Assembly (NCBI GenBank): GCA_963785065.1
Contig: CAWATX010000002.1
Location: forward strand, 1,798,001 to 1,862,000
DNA from: CAVSRC01 sp963785065
GTDB lineage: Bacteria > Pseudomonadota > Alphaproteobacteria > Rhizobiales > Kaistiaceae
Length of the DNA stretch: 64,000 bases
Direction of reading: 5' to 3'
The position numbers and the translations under genes are program-made. Below the pieces are notes generated by a model. The model was not told the origin of the DNA and did no database searches. It saw nothing but the letters and a program-made list of their open reading frames with translations. Of this stretch, positions 10,948 through 20,205 are shown piece by piece. Position 1 is the stretch's first letter; each line of letters opens with the position of its first letter.

Positions 10948-10967
10948 AGACCGGATCTTCCGCCAGA

Positions 10968-12287
10968 ATGGACCGCTCCTCCGCCATCCTTGAGCGATTC
11001 CGTGCGCTCTATCCGCGCGAGATCGACCTGTCGCTGGACCGCATGACGGTCCTCATGGACAAGCTCGGCCGTCCCGACCTGCGCCTGCCGCCGGTCGTCC
11101 ACATCGCCGGCACCAACGGCAAAGGCTCGACCACCGCCTTCCTGCGCGCCATGCTGGAGGCGGCCGGCAAGTCGGTCCACGTCTACACCTCGCCCCATCT
11201 CGTGCGCTTCCACGAGCGCATGCGCATCGGCGCCCCCGGCGGCGGCCGTTTCGTCGACGAGGACGAGCTGATCGAGGTGCTGATCGCGGTCGAGCGTGCC
11301 AATGCCGGTGCGCCCATCCCGCAATTCGAGATCACCACCGCCGCCGCCTTCCAGCTCTTCGCCGACCACCCGGCCGATTATCTGCTGCTCGAGGTGGGCT
11401 TGGGCGGCCGCTACGACGCCACCAACATCGTCGCCGACCCGCTGGTTTCGGTCATCACCCAGATCGCCCTCGATCACGAGAAGTTCCTCGGCAACACGGT
11501 CGAGCAGATCGCCGGCGAAAAGGCCGGCATCATCAAGCGCAATCGTCCGGTGGTGGTGGCGCCGGAGCGCGACCCGGTCATCGACGTGATCGAGACCGAG
11601 GCGGCGCGTCTCAATGCCCCGGTCTATCTCGCCAATCGCGACTGGATCGCCCATGCCGAGCATGGCCGTCTGGTCTATCAGGACGAGGGTGGCCTGCTCG
11701 ACCTGCCGGCGCCGCGCCTTGTCGGCCGTCACCAGTTCACCAATGCCGGGGTGGCCATCGCGGCGCTCCGCCGTTTTGCGCCGGAGATTGCGACGTCGGC
11801 GATCGAGACCGGCCTCACCAGTGTCGAGTGGCCGGCGCGCATGCAGCGGCTGACCGCCGGCCGGCTGGTCGCGCGCACCCGCGGCGACGCCGAGATCTGG
11901 CTCGACGGCGGCCACAATCCGGCCGCCGGACAGGTGATCGCCGAGGCCGTCGCCGACCTCGAAGAGCGCGTGCCGCGGCCGCTCTTCATGATCTGTGGCA
12001 TGCTCGTCACCAAGGACCCGGTGGGCTTCTTCCAGCCCTTCGCCGGCCTTGCCCGCAAGGCCTACACCGTGCCGGTGCCTTCATCGGCCGCCGGGCGCGA
12101 CCCGGCCGAACTGGCCGAAGCCGCCAGGAGCGCCGGCATCGAGGCCGTGCCGGTCGCCGACGTCGAGACCGCGCTCGACATGATCTCGGCGGAAACCGGC
12201 CTGCCGATGCCGCCGCGCATCCTCATCTGCGGCTCGCTCTATCTCGCCGGCTCGGTGCTGGAGGCCAACGGCACCCCGCCGGGCTGA
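10968..12287 (+). CDS. folC: Bifunctional folylpolyglutamate / dihydrofolate synthase
   Basis: Adds glutamate to dihydropteroate and to folates, giving the polyglutamylated cofactors. The 439-residue Mur-ligase-type enzyme shows the ATP loop HIAGTNGKGSTTAFLRAML, YTSPHLVRFHERMRI, LEVGLGGRYDATNIV, ITQIALDHEKFLGNTVEQIAGEKAGIIK and WLDGGHNPAAGQVIAEAV. It lies 20 bases after accD and is the last gene of the plus-strand block. It converges on trxA, with a hairpin terminator between them. Confidence 0.96.
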   Translation: MDRSSAILERFRALYPREIDLSLDRMTVLMDKLGRPDLRLPPVVHIAGTNGKGSTTAFLRAMLEAAGKSVHVYTSPHLVRFHERMRIGAPGGGRFVDEDELIEVLIAVERANAGAPIPQFEITTAAAFQLFADHPADYLLLEVGLGGRYDATNIVADPLVSVITQIALDHEKFLGNTVEQIAGEKAGIIKRNRPVVVAPERDPVIDVIETEAARLNAPVYLANRDWIAHAEHGRLVYQDEGGLLDLPAPRLVGRHQFTNAGVAIAALRRFAPEIATSAIETGLTSVEWPARMQRLTAGRLVARTRGDAEIWLDGGHNPAAGQVIAEAVADLEERVPRPLFMICGMLVTKDPVGFFQPFAGLARKAYTVPVPSSAAGRDPAELAEAARSAGIEAVPVADVETALDMISAETGLPMPPRILICGSLYLAGSVLEANGTPPG

Positions 12288-12351
12288 AGGCTGACTGCGA
12301 CCCCGGCCGTCAAAGGCCGGCCGCAGTGCCCACGGCCAAAAAGCGCACAAC

Positions 12352-12375
12352 AAAAAGGGCTGCCGAAGCAGCCCT
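12352..12375 (-). terminator. Rho-independent terminator of trxA
   Basis: Minus-strand reading gives AGGGCTGC, loop TTCG, GCAGCCCT, then a run of five Ts: an 8-bp perfect stem with a stable tetraloop. It lies about 30 bases beyond the trxA stop and faces folC convergently. Confidence 0.85.
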
Positions 12376-12405
12376 GTTCGTACATGGCGATGATCGGCTC
12401 AGGAG

Positions 12406-12723
12406 TCAGATGCCCGCCTTGATCCAGTCCGACAGCCGGCCCTTCGGCACGGCTCCGACCTGCATCGAGGTCGGCTCGCCGTTCTTGAACATGATCAGCG
12501 TCGGGATCGAGCGCACGCCATAGCGGATGGTTATGTCGGGGTTCTCGTCGACGTTGAGCTTGGCGATCTTCACCTGGCCTTCCATCTCGGTGGCGATTTC
12601 TTCCAGAGCCGGCGAGATCATGCGGCAGGGGCCGCACCATTCTGCCCAGAAATCGACGACGACGGGCTCGGAAGCGCCAAGGACTTCGCTGTCGAAGCTG
12701 GCATCAGTCACGTGCGCAGGCAT
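12406..12723 (-). CDS. trxA: Thioredoxin 1
   Basis: Small disulfide reductase of the cytosol, recharged by thioredoxin reductase. The 105-residue protein carries the active site WAEWCGPCRM, the cis-proline loop RSIPTLIMFKNGE, and a length exactly that of TrxA. The ATG at 12721-12723 begins MPAHVTDASFD, and the preceding residues of the open frame are leader DNA with a promoter. It is downstream of addA on the same strand, but a strong promoter and an abutting inverted repeat (12758-12802) suggest its own control. Confidence 0.97.
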   Translation of the reverse strand: MPAHVTDASFDSEVLGASEPVVVDFWAEWCGPCRMISPALEEIATEMEGQVKIAKLNVDENPDITIRYGVRSIPTLIMFKNGEPTSMQVGAVPKGRLSDWIKAGI

Positions 12724-12757
12724 ATTGCACCTCAAGAGCGTGAAAGGGGTTTTGCCC

Positions 12758-12785
12758 AAGGTAGGGAGGAGCCGGCCAATGTCAA
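12758..12785 (-). promoter_or_regulatory. Predicted trxA promoter
   Basis: On the minus strand TTGACA (12780-12785), a 16-base spacer and TACCTT (12758-12763). Start of transcription would be near 12751, giving a leader of about 28 bases before the trxA ATG. Confidence 0.6.
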
Positions 12786-12802
12786 GGTTACCGGTGGTAA
12801 CC
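12786..12802. promoter_or_regulatory. Perfect inverted repeat abutting the trxA -35
   Basis: GGTTACC and GGTAACC arms (7 bp each, perfect) separated by three bases. It touches the -35 hexamer on its upstream side, the usual place for a class II activator or a repressor overlapping the promoter edge. The cognate regulator is not known. Confidence 0.45.
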
Positions 12803-12842
12803 GGCCACCGGCCTGATCGTCGCAGGGGTCGGGACGCGTCCC

Positions 12843-15800
12843 TCAACCCGCAAGCACCGCTGATTCGGCCGAATCAAGCAGCGCCGGGGGGATTTCCATG
12901 AGTGCCGGCCGGTCGGTCCACAGCAGCGCGGCGGTCACCACGCGGCCGGGATAGAGCCGGCGCAGGATCGTCCGGTAGAGCGCCAGCTGGCGGATATATT
13001 CGGGTGGCACGTCTTCCAGCTTTTCTGGTGCCGGCCGGTTGGTCTTGTAGTCGACGATGAGCACCTCGCTCGGTGTCACCGCCAGCCGGTCGACGCGCCC
13101 GGAAACCGCTGCTTCGCCGCTGGCGCGGGCGATGCGGCCGACGATCTCCACCTCGGCGCGGCTGTCCTCGGCAAACACCGGCGCAAAGGCCGGCTCGGCC
13201 ATCACCGCCATCACTTCGCCGAGCAGCGCGGCGCGCTCGTCCTCGTCCAATTTACCGGCGAAGGCGGCGAGATAGGCGGCGCCGGCGCTCTCGCGAGCGC
13301 TTGCCGCGATTGCCGGCAGCGATTCGAGCAGTCGGTGGATGAGCCGGCCGCGGACGAGCGCCGCCTCGACCGTGGTGCTGCCGGCGCCGACGGCAAAGGT
13401 CGTCGCCGCACCGTCCTCATCGAAGAGCGAGGACGGCGTCACGTGCGGCAGGGCAGGGGGCGGCGGCGGAGCGGGGCGCGCGAACCAGTCCGGCCGATAT
13501 GGCCCGAGCGGCAGGCCCGGCTGCGGCGGCCTGGTCTTGTGGGTCGGGCGCGGTTCGGGGCGCCATTCCAGCTCGTCGTTGCCGTCGGCATCCTGGCCGG
13601 GCACGCAGTCCGCTTCCAGCGCACCGGTCACCAGGCCATGCCAGCCATTGGCTGCGTCGGTGCGCTCCTTCCGCGTGCCGCAGATGACCAGTCGGTCCTT
13701 GGCGCGGGTCATCGCCACATAGAGCAGGCGCAGGTATTCCTGGTTGGCCGCGGCGCGCAGCGCCTTGACGCGCGCCTGCACCGCCTGGGGCATCGCCTTG
13801 AAGCGGCGCATCCACACCAGCGGCGACACCGTCCCGTCGCGGTCGTCGTCGAGAGCGATCACTCTCGGATCGTGGTTGGGGTGGGTCGGCGCCGAGCCAT
13901 TGTCGACGACGAAGACGATGTCGGCCTCCAGCCCCTTGGCGCCGTGCACGGTCATCACCCGCACCTCGTCGCGCCGCGTCTCGGTATCGCGCTTGATCTC
14001 GCTGGTGCCGGCTTCGAGCCAGGCGAGGAAGCCTTGCAGCGTCGGCGCTTCCAGGCGTTCATAGGCGAGCGCCTGGGTGAGGAACTCGTCGAGCACGTCC
14101 TCGGCTTCGGCACCGAGCCGTTTCAGAAAGCGCCGGCGGCCGCCCTCCGGTCCGAGGATGCGGGCGAAGAAGCCATAGGGCTCGCGCCTGTCGGCGCCGG
14201 CGCGCCAGCGCTGGATGCTCTCGCGCGCCCCGGCGAAGTCGTCGCGGTCCTGCGCCTTGCGCCCGAGCGCATCCCACAGCGAGCCCCCGCGGCCATGCGC
14301 GAGGTCGAAGAGCGCCTCTTCGCTGAGCCCGATGAGCGGGCTCTTGAGCAGGGCCGCCAGCGACAGGTCGTCCTCCGGCAACAGCACCACGCGGGCCAGC
14401 GCCAACAGGTCCATGACGGCGATGTGCTCGGTCAGGTGCATGCGGTCGGCGCCGGCGATCGGAATGCCGTGGCTTTTCAGCGCCCGGTTGATGGCGTCGG
14501 TCTGGGCGCCGCGCGTGCGGCACAGGATGAGGATTTCGCCGGCGGTGATCGGTTCGCCGCTGTCGAGCCGTTCGCCGCCATGCAGCCAGCGGCCGATGGT
14601 GCGCGCCAGCCGCTTGGCGAGCTTCACCTCGGGGCTCGATTCGCCGAGATGGTCGAGCGGCGTTGCCCAGTCCTCGGGCTCGATCTTCTCGGCCGGTTCG
14701 ATCATCGGCCACAGGATGACGCGGCCAGGCACGCCGTGGCGCGCAGCACTGTGGGCCGGTGCCTCGTCGACGTCGGAAAGGGCGCGATAGGCCTGCGCCT
14801 CGGCGAAGACGGCGTCGACCGCCGAAAGCACTGGCTGCACCGACCGGAAGGAGAGATACAGCGCCGGATCGGACCAGCGGGCATTGGCGGCGCGGGCGCG
14901 CGCCCCCAGTTCGCGCCGCATCAGCGAGAACCAGGCCGGCACCGCGCCCTGGAAGGAGAAGATCGACTGCTTCTGGTCGCCGACGGCAAACAGCGTACGC
15001 GTCGTCTGGCTGGCGCCTTCGCCGGCGAAGAAGTCTTCGACCAGCGCCTTGACCACCTGCCACTGGCGCGGACTGGTGTCCTGCGCCTCGTCGACCAGGA
15101 TGTGCTCGATGCCGCGGTCGAGCTTGTACTGCACCCAGTGCGCCGCGTCCGAGCGCGCGAGCAGGTTGGTCGTCTTGATGATGAGATCGTCGAAATCGAG
15201 CGCGCCGCGCGCCGTCTTCAGCCGCTGATACGCGGCGATGGTCGCATCGGCGAGCCGTAGCATGGCGGCGGTCGACTGATAGCATTCGGCTGCTGCGAGG
15301 CGGTCGAGAAGTCCCGCCAGACGCGCCAGTTCCGCTTCGATGGTTTCGGCCAATCCCTGCCAGCGATCCTTGACCGCCTTGGTGATGATGCTGGAGGCGG
15401 CGCGCAGCTTGCCGTCCGCGGTCGTGCAGAAATCGAGATAGGCGGAGGCACGGGCCTCCTCATCCACCGCATCGAGATAGGGGCCGAGCCGCTCGGCCGC
15501 CGCCTTGTCGGTCTTGTTGCCCTCGCGCAGCAGGCCGATCAGGCGCACAAAATCGTCGTGCGCCAGCGCGCTTTCGGTGATGATGGCGCGGTGCAGGCTT
15601 TCGGGCGTGTTCTCCGCGCCGAGGCCCAGACGGTCGCGCAGCTGCCTGAGAGCGTCCGCCTCGCTGTCGGCGGCGGCGATCCACGCCTGGACGCGCGCGC
15701 GCTCGGCGACGAATTCCTTGATCGCCGTCTCATGCGCCAGGTCGCTGCCGGCGCCGAGCACGGTGTCGAGCGCCTCGCCGAGCGCGCCGCCCCGGGCCGC

Positions 15801-16316
15801 TTCGGCAAGCACGCTCTTCCGGGCCGCCTCGGTCAGATCGGTCGCTGCGCGTTCGTCAAGCACCTCGAAATGGCCGGCGACATTGGCCTCGAAGGGGAAC
15901 TGCTGCAGCAGGCGCTCGCAGAAGGCGTGGATGGTCTGGATCTTCAGCCCGCCCGGCGTCTCCAGGGCACGGGCGAAGAGCCGGCGGGCGCGGGCGAGCG
16001 CCTCCCTTGCCGGGCGGCGCCCGTCGACCTCGGCGATGGCGCCGGCAAGCTTCTTGTCGGGGAGCACCGCCCATTCGCCGAGGCGCTCGAAGACCCGGGC
16101 CTCCATTTCCGCCGCCGCCGCCTTGGTGAAGGTCAGGCAGAGGATGCGCCCCGGTTCGGTGCCCGCGAGCAGCAGTCGGACGACGCGCTGGGCGAGCACG
16201 TAGGTCTTGCCGGCGCCGGCATTGGCCGACACCCAGGCTGAGGCCCGCGGGTCCGACGCCTCGGCCTGGGCCCGGCGCGTCGCTTCGTCGATCACGGGTG
16301 CGGCGGGCCGAACCAT
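12843..16316 (-). CDS. addA: Double-strand break repair helicase-nuclease AddA
   Basis: UvrD-type helicase with a RecB-like nuclease; partner of AddB in processing DNA ends for recombination (the RecBCD equivalent). The 1157-residue protein has Walker A SANAGAGKT with Lys37, LCLTFTKAAAAEMEARV, motif II ILVDEAQDTSPRQW, FAVGDQKQSIFSFQGA, VMTVHGAKGLEADIVF, YVAMTRAKDRLVI, and the nuclease motif GRVDRLAVTPSEVLIVDYKTNRP near the C-terminus. The ATG at 16316 overlaps the end of addB by 25 bases, so the pair is co-translated. The longer upstream open frame is addB in another phase. Confidence 0.96.
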   Translation of the reverse strand: MVRPAAPVIDEATRRAQAEASDPRASAWVSANAGAGKTYVLAQRVVRLLLAGTEPGRILCLTFTKAAAAEMEARVFERLGEWAVLPDKKLAGAIAEVDGRRPAREALARARRLFARALETPGGLKIQTIHAFCERLLQQFPFEANVAGHFEVLDERAATDLTEAARKSVLAEAARGGALGEALDTVLGAGSDLAHETAIKEFVAERARVQAWIAAADSEADALRQLRDRLGLGAENTPESLHRAIITESALAHDDFVRLIGLLREGNKTDKAAAERLGPYLDAVDEEARASAYLDFCTTADGKLRAASSIITKAVKDRWQGLAETIEAELARLAGLLDRLAAAECYQSTAAMLRLADATIAAYQRLKTARGALDFDDLIIKTTNLLARSDAAHWVQYKLDRGIEHILVDEAQDTSPRQWQVVKALVEDFFAGEGASQTTRTLFAVGDQKQSIFSFQGAVPAWFSLMRRELGARARAANARWSDPALYLSFRSVQPVLSAVDAVFAEAQAYRALSDVDEAPAHSAARHGVPGRVILWPMIEPAEKIEPEDWATPLDHLGESSPEVKLAKRLARTIGRWLHGGERLDSGEPITAGEILILCRTRGAQTDAINRALKSHGIPIAGADRMHLTEHIAVMDLLALARVVLLPEDDLSLAALLKSPLIGLSEEALFDLAHGRGGSLWDALGRKAQDRDDFAGARESIQRWRAGADRREPYGFFARILGPEGGRRRFLKRLGAEAEDVLDEFLTQALAYERLEAPTLQGFLAWLEAGTSEIKRDTETRRDEVRVMTVHGAKGLEADIVFVVDNGSAPTHPNHDPRVIALDDDRDGTVSPLVWMRRFKAMPQAVQARVKALRAAANQEYLRLLYVAMTRAKDRLVICGTRKERTDAANGWHGLVTGALEADCVPGQDADGNDELEWRPEPRPTHKTRPPQPGLPLGPYRPDWFARPAPPPPPALPHVTPSSLFDEDGAATTFAVGAGSTTVEAALVRGRLIHRLLESLPAIAASARESAGAAYLAAFAGKLDEDERAALLGEVMAVMAEPAFAPVFAEDSRAEVEIVGRIARASGEAAVSGRVDRLAVTPSEVLIVDYKTNRPAPEKLEDVPPEYIRQLALYRTILRRLYPGRVVTAALLWTDRPALMEIPPALLDSAESAVLAG

Positions 16317-19300
16317 TCCTGGTCCTCCTCGCTTTCCACCAGACCCCATTCGCGCACCCGCGCCAGATGGTCGTAGGGGCTCTCGTAGCGCGTCTCGAAC
16401 ATCGGCCGCGCCCGCGAGACATAGGCGCGCTCGGGATCGGCGAAGGCGGCAAGCAGCGCCGTCAAGCGCTTCATCACCTCGGCGGCGACGCCGTCGGTCG
16501 TCCAGCCCTTCTCCACCGCTGATTTCAGCGGCTCGTCGCGGCCGACCTTGCTGAGGCCAATCCAGGCGAGCGTTGCGATTGTCGCGCCGCGGAAGGCCTC
16601 GTCGAAACCGCCGTTGCGGACCATGGCTGCTTCCAGCCCCATCTGCGGTGCGAAACCGAGAAGCACCTGCTTGGCGGTTGGCGGCGAGCCGGTCTTGAAG
16701 TCGAGAATGTCGACCGACCCGTCGCGGCGCCGGTCGATGCGGTCGGCCCGCCCACGCAGGCGGAAGATGCCGCCCGGCGGGGCGACGGGGATTTCGAGGA
16801 CGCCGGAGATTTCCGCGCGGCGCTCGGCGATGTCCGCGTCGCGGGCCGTCTCCCATTGCACCAGCCACCTGGCCATCGCCGCGAAGCGGAACGACCAGAT
16901 GGCGTGGACGTCCGGGTATCCCTCGATCTCTTTCAGCACCCGGTCGCCGACCGCGAGCAGTTCGTTGGTCGCCGCTTCGTCGAAGGGGCGATCCCAGGTC
17001 TTGATGAAGTCGCCGAGCGCCTTGTGGATGAGCGTGCCGCGCAGCGCATAGTCCGGCGCCCGGCCAAGCGGCTCCAGCTCGTCCAGCCTGAGCACGTGCT
17101 TGGCGTAGATGGCATAGGGGTCGCGCACCAGCGTCTCGATCTCGGTGACGGAAAGGCTTTGCGGGCGCGCCGCCAGCGGCGGCTTCGGCTCTGGCGCCTT
17201 GACCGGGCGCACTTCGCCGGAGGACACCCGGTCGATGTCGCGGGCAAGGTCGACATAGACGTCGCCGCGCCCGCCCGCCGCTTGCATCGCCGCCTTGCCG
17301 GCGACCGCTTCCAGCCTTTGCAGCCAGCGCGATTCCACCGTGGGCGTGCCGCCGCGCTTCTCGGCGCGGGTGACGATCACCCGCTGCGCCAGCGCGCCCT
17401 GCACGAAGTCGTGGGCCGCCTGGCCGAGGCGGCGTTCCGGCGGCGGCAGGCCGACCTCGCTGCGCATGGCACGCGACAGGAACGGGTCGGTGCGCGTATC
17501 GGCCGGCCACACGCCCTCGTCGAGGCCGCCGAGCACCATCAGGTCGACCGATTGCAGGCGGGCCTCCAGCGCGCCCCAGATCGATATGCGCGGGTCGCGA
17601 CCGGCCGGAGGGGCGAGGGCAGCGTCGGCCATCAGCGCGCGCAGGAATTCCGGGTAATCGCTGCCGCGTAGAGTGAGCGTGCTGCCGCCTTCGCCGAGGC
17701 CGTCGAGGATAGCTCTCAGTGCGCGCCCCGCCGGCGTGTCGAGGCCGTCGGCGCCGCTGTCGTCGGTCGCAGCGGCGGTCAGTGCCGTCTGCAACCGAGC
17801 CGTGGCGTCGGCGACGGTGATTGTGTCTGCGCCGGAGAGCGCCTGCTCGAGTGGTCCCAGAATTTCGGCGAGCGTCGCGGCGAGCCCTTCCGTCGCGTGC
17901 CAGTCTTCGTCGCGCATGCGCCGACGGGCGGCCGGCGGATGCGTGCCTTCTTCATCGAGCGCAGCGCGCGACCTGGCCAGCGCTGGGGCGAGGGCGGCGA
18001 TGCCGCCAGTGACGCGATGGCCGCGGAAGAGGGCGATCTCCAGCATGCGCGCCGCCCGGCGGCATTCCGGCCGGCTCATGCCAAAGGCAGCGAGCGGATG
18101 CTTGGCCAGCGCCAGCAGGAGCACCGGATCGGCCTCCGACAGCGCCGCCTCGGCCAGCAGCCGGGCGAAGACGCCTTCGCCGAGGCGGTCGAGCGCCACG
18201 CCGGCGGAATCGTCGATGTCGAGGCCCCAGCGGCCGAGCTCGGCCGCCACCCGGCGGGCGACGGTGCGGTCGGGCGTCACCAGTGCCGCGGTCGCGCCCG
18301 GCATCTCCACCGCTTCGCGCAGCGCCAGCGCGATGGCCGTCGCCTCCTCCTGCTCGTTGCGCGCCTTGAGCAGGGTGACGCCGGCCATGGCCGCCTCGGC
18401 GTCGGCGATCGCGCCGTCGGCCCAGCGGTCGGTGGTCTCGGCTGGGCGCAGGGCTTCGGCGACAAGCCTGCGGCGGGCGGCGAGGTCGTCCGCGGCCGGC
18501 GCCAATGGCTCGACATCGCCGCGCAGGATGCCGATCTCGCCGATCAGCGCCTTCAGGCCGAACTGAGGATGGCCGAAGGCGCTGGGCGCGGCCTCCTTGG
18601 TGCTGCCGATCGCCTCCCAGGCCTCGGCGTCGAGATCCTGGTCGAGGCCGGGCAGTACGACCGCGCCGTGGGCGTGGCGTGCGATCGCCTTGAGCAGATG
18701 GGCGGTGGCGGGGATCGAGCCGGTCGACCCGGCGGCGACCACCGGCCCGGCAAGCCGTCCCGCGGCGGCGCGGATCAGCATGTCCCGGCGCACCGCCGGG
18801 TCGGTCAGGCCGATCTCGGCGAGATGGGCCGGCCACTGCTCGACGACGATCTTCAGGAAGTCGAGGGTGATCTGGTAGTAGCGGGCGTGTTCCTCCGGCA
18901 CCAGCGCGCTGAGGCGCTGCCAGGGGATGCCGGCGGTCTCCATGTCGTCGAGGAGGCGGGCGAGATCGCCGGCCAGCCGCGCCGCATCGGCCGCCGATGC
19001 CGGCACCAGCAGGGGCTCGTCCGGCCCCAGCATCAGCAGTTCGCGGCGCACGGCCCGGGCCCAGGCGAGGATCAGCCGGGTGAGCGCCAGCCGGCGCGCC
19101 AGCGGCGACACCGCGGCCGGCAGGACAATGCGCTCGGCCGCCGGTTCGCTCGACGGCGCCAGCAGGTGCTCCTCCTCGTCGACATCGCCGATCGGCCTGA
19201 TGGCGGGCAGGATGGCGGCCTCGCCGTCAAGCTGGGCCACCAGCACGGCGCGGAAGGCACGCACGGCGCGGCGGGTGGGCAGCAACACCGTGACGCCGGC

Positions 19301-19429
19301 AAGGGCCAGCGGGTCGCCGCGGTCGAAGTCGACCAGCCGGCCGGCGAGCAGCGCCTCGGCCAGCGTATCGAGAAAGGGCACGCCGGGGGGGATGGTGAAG
19401 ACGCGGGGCACCCGGGTCGCGTCAACCAT
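16292..19429 (-). CDS. addB: Double-strand break repair protein AddB
   Basis: Partner subunit of AddA. The 1045-residue protein has an inactivated helicase fold without a Walker A motif and an active C-terminal RecB-type nuclease seen in FRLRGRADRIDRRRDGSVDILDFKTGSPPT. GGLDEGVWPADTRTDPFLSR and SVTEIETLVRDPYAIYAKHVL are typical of the alphaproteobacterial AddB branch. The ATG at 19429 starts MVDATRVPRVFTIPPGVPF, 5 bases after the murU stop; earlier in-frame Met codons would lie inside murU. No iron-sulfur cysteine set like that of Bacillus AddB was noticed. Confidence 0.95.
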   Translation of the reverse strand: MVDATRVPRVFTIPPGVPFLDTLAEALLAGRLVDFDRGDPLALAGVTVLLPTRRAVRAFRAVLVAQLDGEAAILPAIRPIGDVDEEEHLLAPSSEPAAERIVLPAAVSPLARRLALTRLILAWARAVRRELLMLGPDEPLLVPASAADAARLAGDLARLLDDMETAGIPWQRLSALVPEEHARYYQITLDFLKIVVEQWPAHLAEIGLTDPAVRRDMLIRAAAGRLAGPVVAAGSTGSIPATAHLLKAIARHAHGAVVLPGLDQDLDAEAWEAIGSTKEAAPSAFGHPQFGLKALIGEIGILRGDVEPLAPAADDLAARRRLVAEALRPAETTDRWADGAIADAEAAMAGVTLLKARNEQEEATAIALALREAVEMPGATAALVTPDRTVARRVAAELGRWGLDIDDSAGVALDRLGEGVFARLLAEAALSEADPVLLLALAKHPLAAFGMSRPECRRAARMLEIALFRGHRVTGGIAALAPALARSRAALDEEGTHPPAARRRMRDEDWHATEGLAATLAEILGPLEQALSGADTITVADATARLQTALTAAATDDSGADGLDTPAGRALRAILDGLGEGGSTLTLRGSDYPEFLRALMADAALAPPAGRDPRISIWGALEARLQSVDLMVLGGLDEGVWPADTRTDPFLSRAMRSEVGLPPPERRLGQAAHDFVQGALAQRVIVTRAEKRGGTPTVESRWLQRLEAVAGKAAMQAAGGRGDVYVDLARDIDRVSSGEVRPVKAPEPKPPLAARPQSLSVTEIETLVRDPYAIYAKHVLRLDELEPLGRAPDYALRGTLIHKALGDFIKTWDRPFDEAATNELLAVGDRVLKEIEGYPDVHAIWSFRFAAMARWLVQWETARDADIAERRAEISGVLEIPVAPPGGIFRLRGRADRIDRRRDGSVDILDFKTGSPPTAKQVLLGFAPQMGLEAAMVRNGGFDEAFRGATIATLAWIGLSKVGRDEPLKSAVEKGWTTDGVAAEVMKRLTALLAAFADPERAYVSRARPMFETRYESPYDHLARVREWGLVESEEDQEWFGPPHP

Positions 19430-19434
19430 CGCGG

Positions 19435-20205
19435 CTAGACCGCGCTGTCGGCGATCGAATGCTCGGCCTCGCCGATGGCCTCCGGGGTGCCGACATGCAG
19501 CCACAGCCCGTCCATGCGCATGCCGAACAGGCGGCCGGCATCGAGCGCTGCGTCGAACAGCTCGTTGAGCGAGAAAGGCTCGGCCTTGCGGTCGGCGAAC
19601 AGGCGCGGATGCAGAATCGCCGTGCCGGCATAGGCGAAGGGCACCACCTCGCGCTCCGGCCGACGGGTAAGGCGGCCGGCTGGGTCCATCTTGAAATCGC
19701 CGCGGCCGCTATAGCCGACCGCGTGCGCGGTCGAGGCCAGCATCAGCAGCGCGTCCATGGTCTCGTCGCGCCAGGCGTCGGCCAGCCATTCGAGGTTCGG
19801 CCGGGCGCCTTCCAGCCAGAAGGAATCGGAATTGAGCACGTAGAAGGGCGCCTCGCCGAGATGGGGCAGCGCCTTGACGATGCCGCCGCCGGTATCGAGC
19901 AGGCGCTCGCTCTCGTCGGAGATGACGATTTCGGGCGCGCTGCGCTTGCCGACATGAACGCGGATGAGTTCGCCGAGATAGTGGACGTTGATCACGGCGC
20001 GCTCGACGCCGGCACGCTCCAGCCGGTCGAGCGCCCGATCGATGAGTGCTCGGCCGCGGACCTCGATCAGCGCCTTGGGTGTGGTCACGGTGATCGGCCG
20101 CATGCGCTTGCCCAGACCGGCGGCCAGGATCATCGCCCGCTTGGGGCGGATCGGTGCGGTCTTCCAGCTGAAATCGGGGCGCGAGGAGTCGGGCGCGGCG
20201 GTCAT
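19435..20205 (-). CDS. murU: N-acetylmuramate alpha-1-phosphate uridylyltransferase (MurU-like nucleotidyltransferase)
   Basis: Predicted to make UDP-MurNAc from MurNAc-1-phosphate in peptidoglycan recycling, skipping de novo synthesis (the fosfomycin-resistance bypass known in Pseudomonas). The 256-residue protein has the nucleotidyltransferase signature AMILAAGLGKRMRPITVTTPKAL, the metal-binding LNSDSFW and WLHVGTPEAIGEAE at the end. It overlaps the TsaE/sugar kinase gene upstream by 4 bases, and that kinase should supply MurNAc-1-phosphate. The sequence alone could fit another sugar nucleotidyltransferase; the AmgK partner makes MurU most likely. Confidence 0.85.
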   Translation of the reverse strand: MTAAPDSSRPDFSWKTAPIRPKRAMILAAGLGKRMRPITVTTPKALIEVRGRALIDRALDRLERAGVERAVINVHYLGELIRVHVGKRSAPEIVISDESERLLDTGGGIVKALPHLGEAPFYVLNSDSFWLEGARPNLEWLADAWRDETMDALLMLASTAHAVGYSGRGDFKMDPAGRLTRRPEREVVPFAYAGTAILHPRLFADRKAEPFSLNELFDAALDAGRLFGMRMDGLWLHVGTPEAIGEAEHSIADSAV

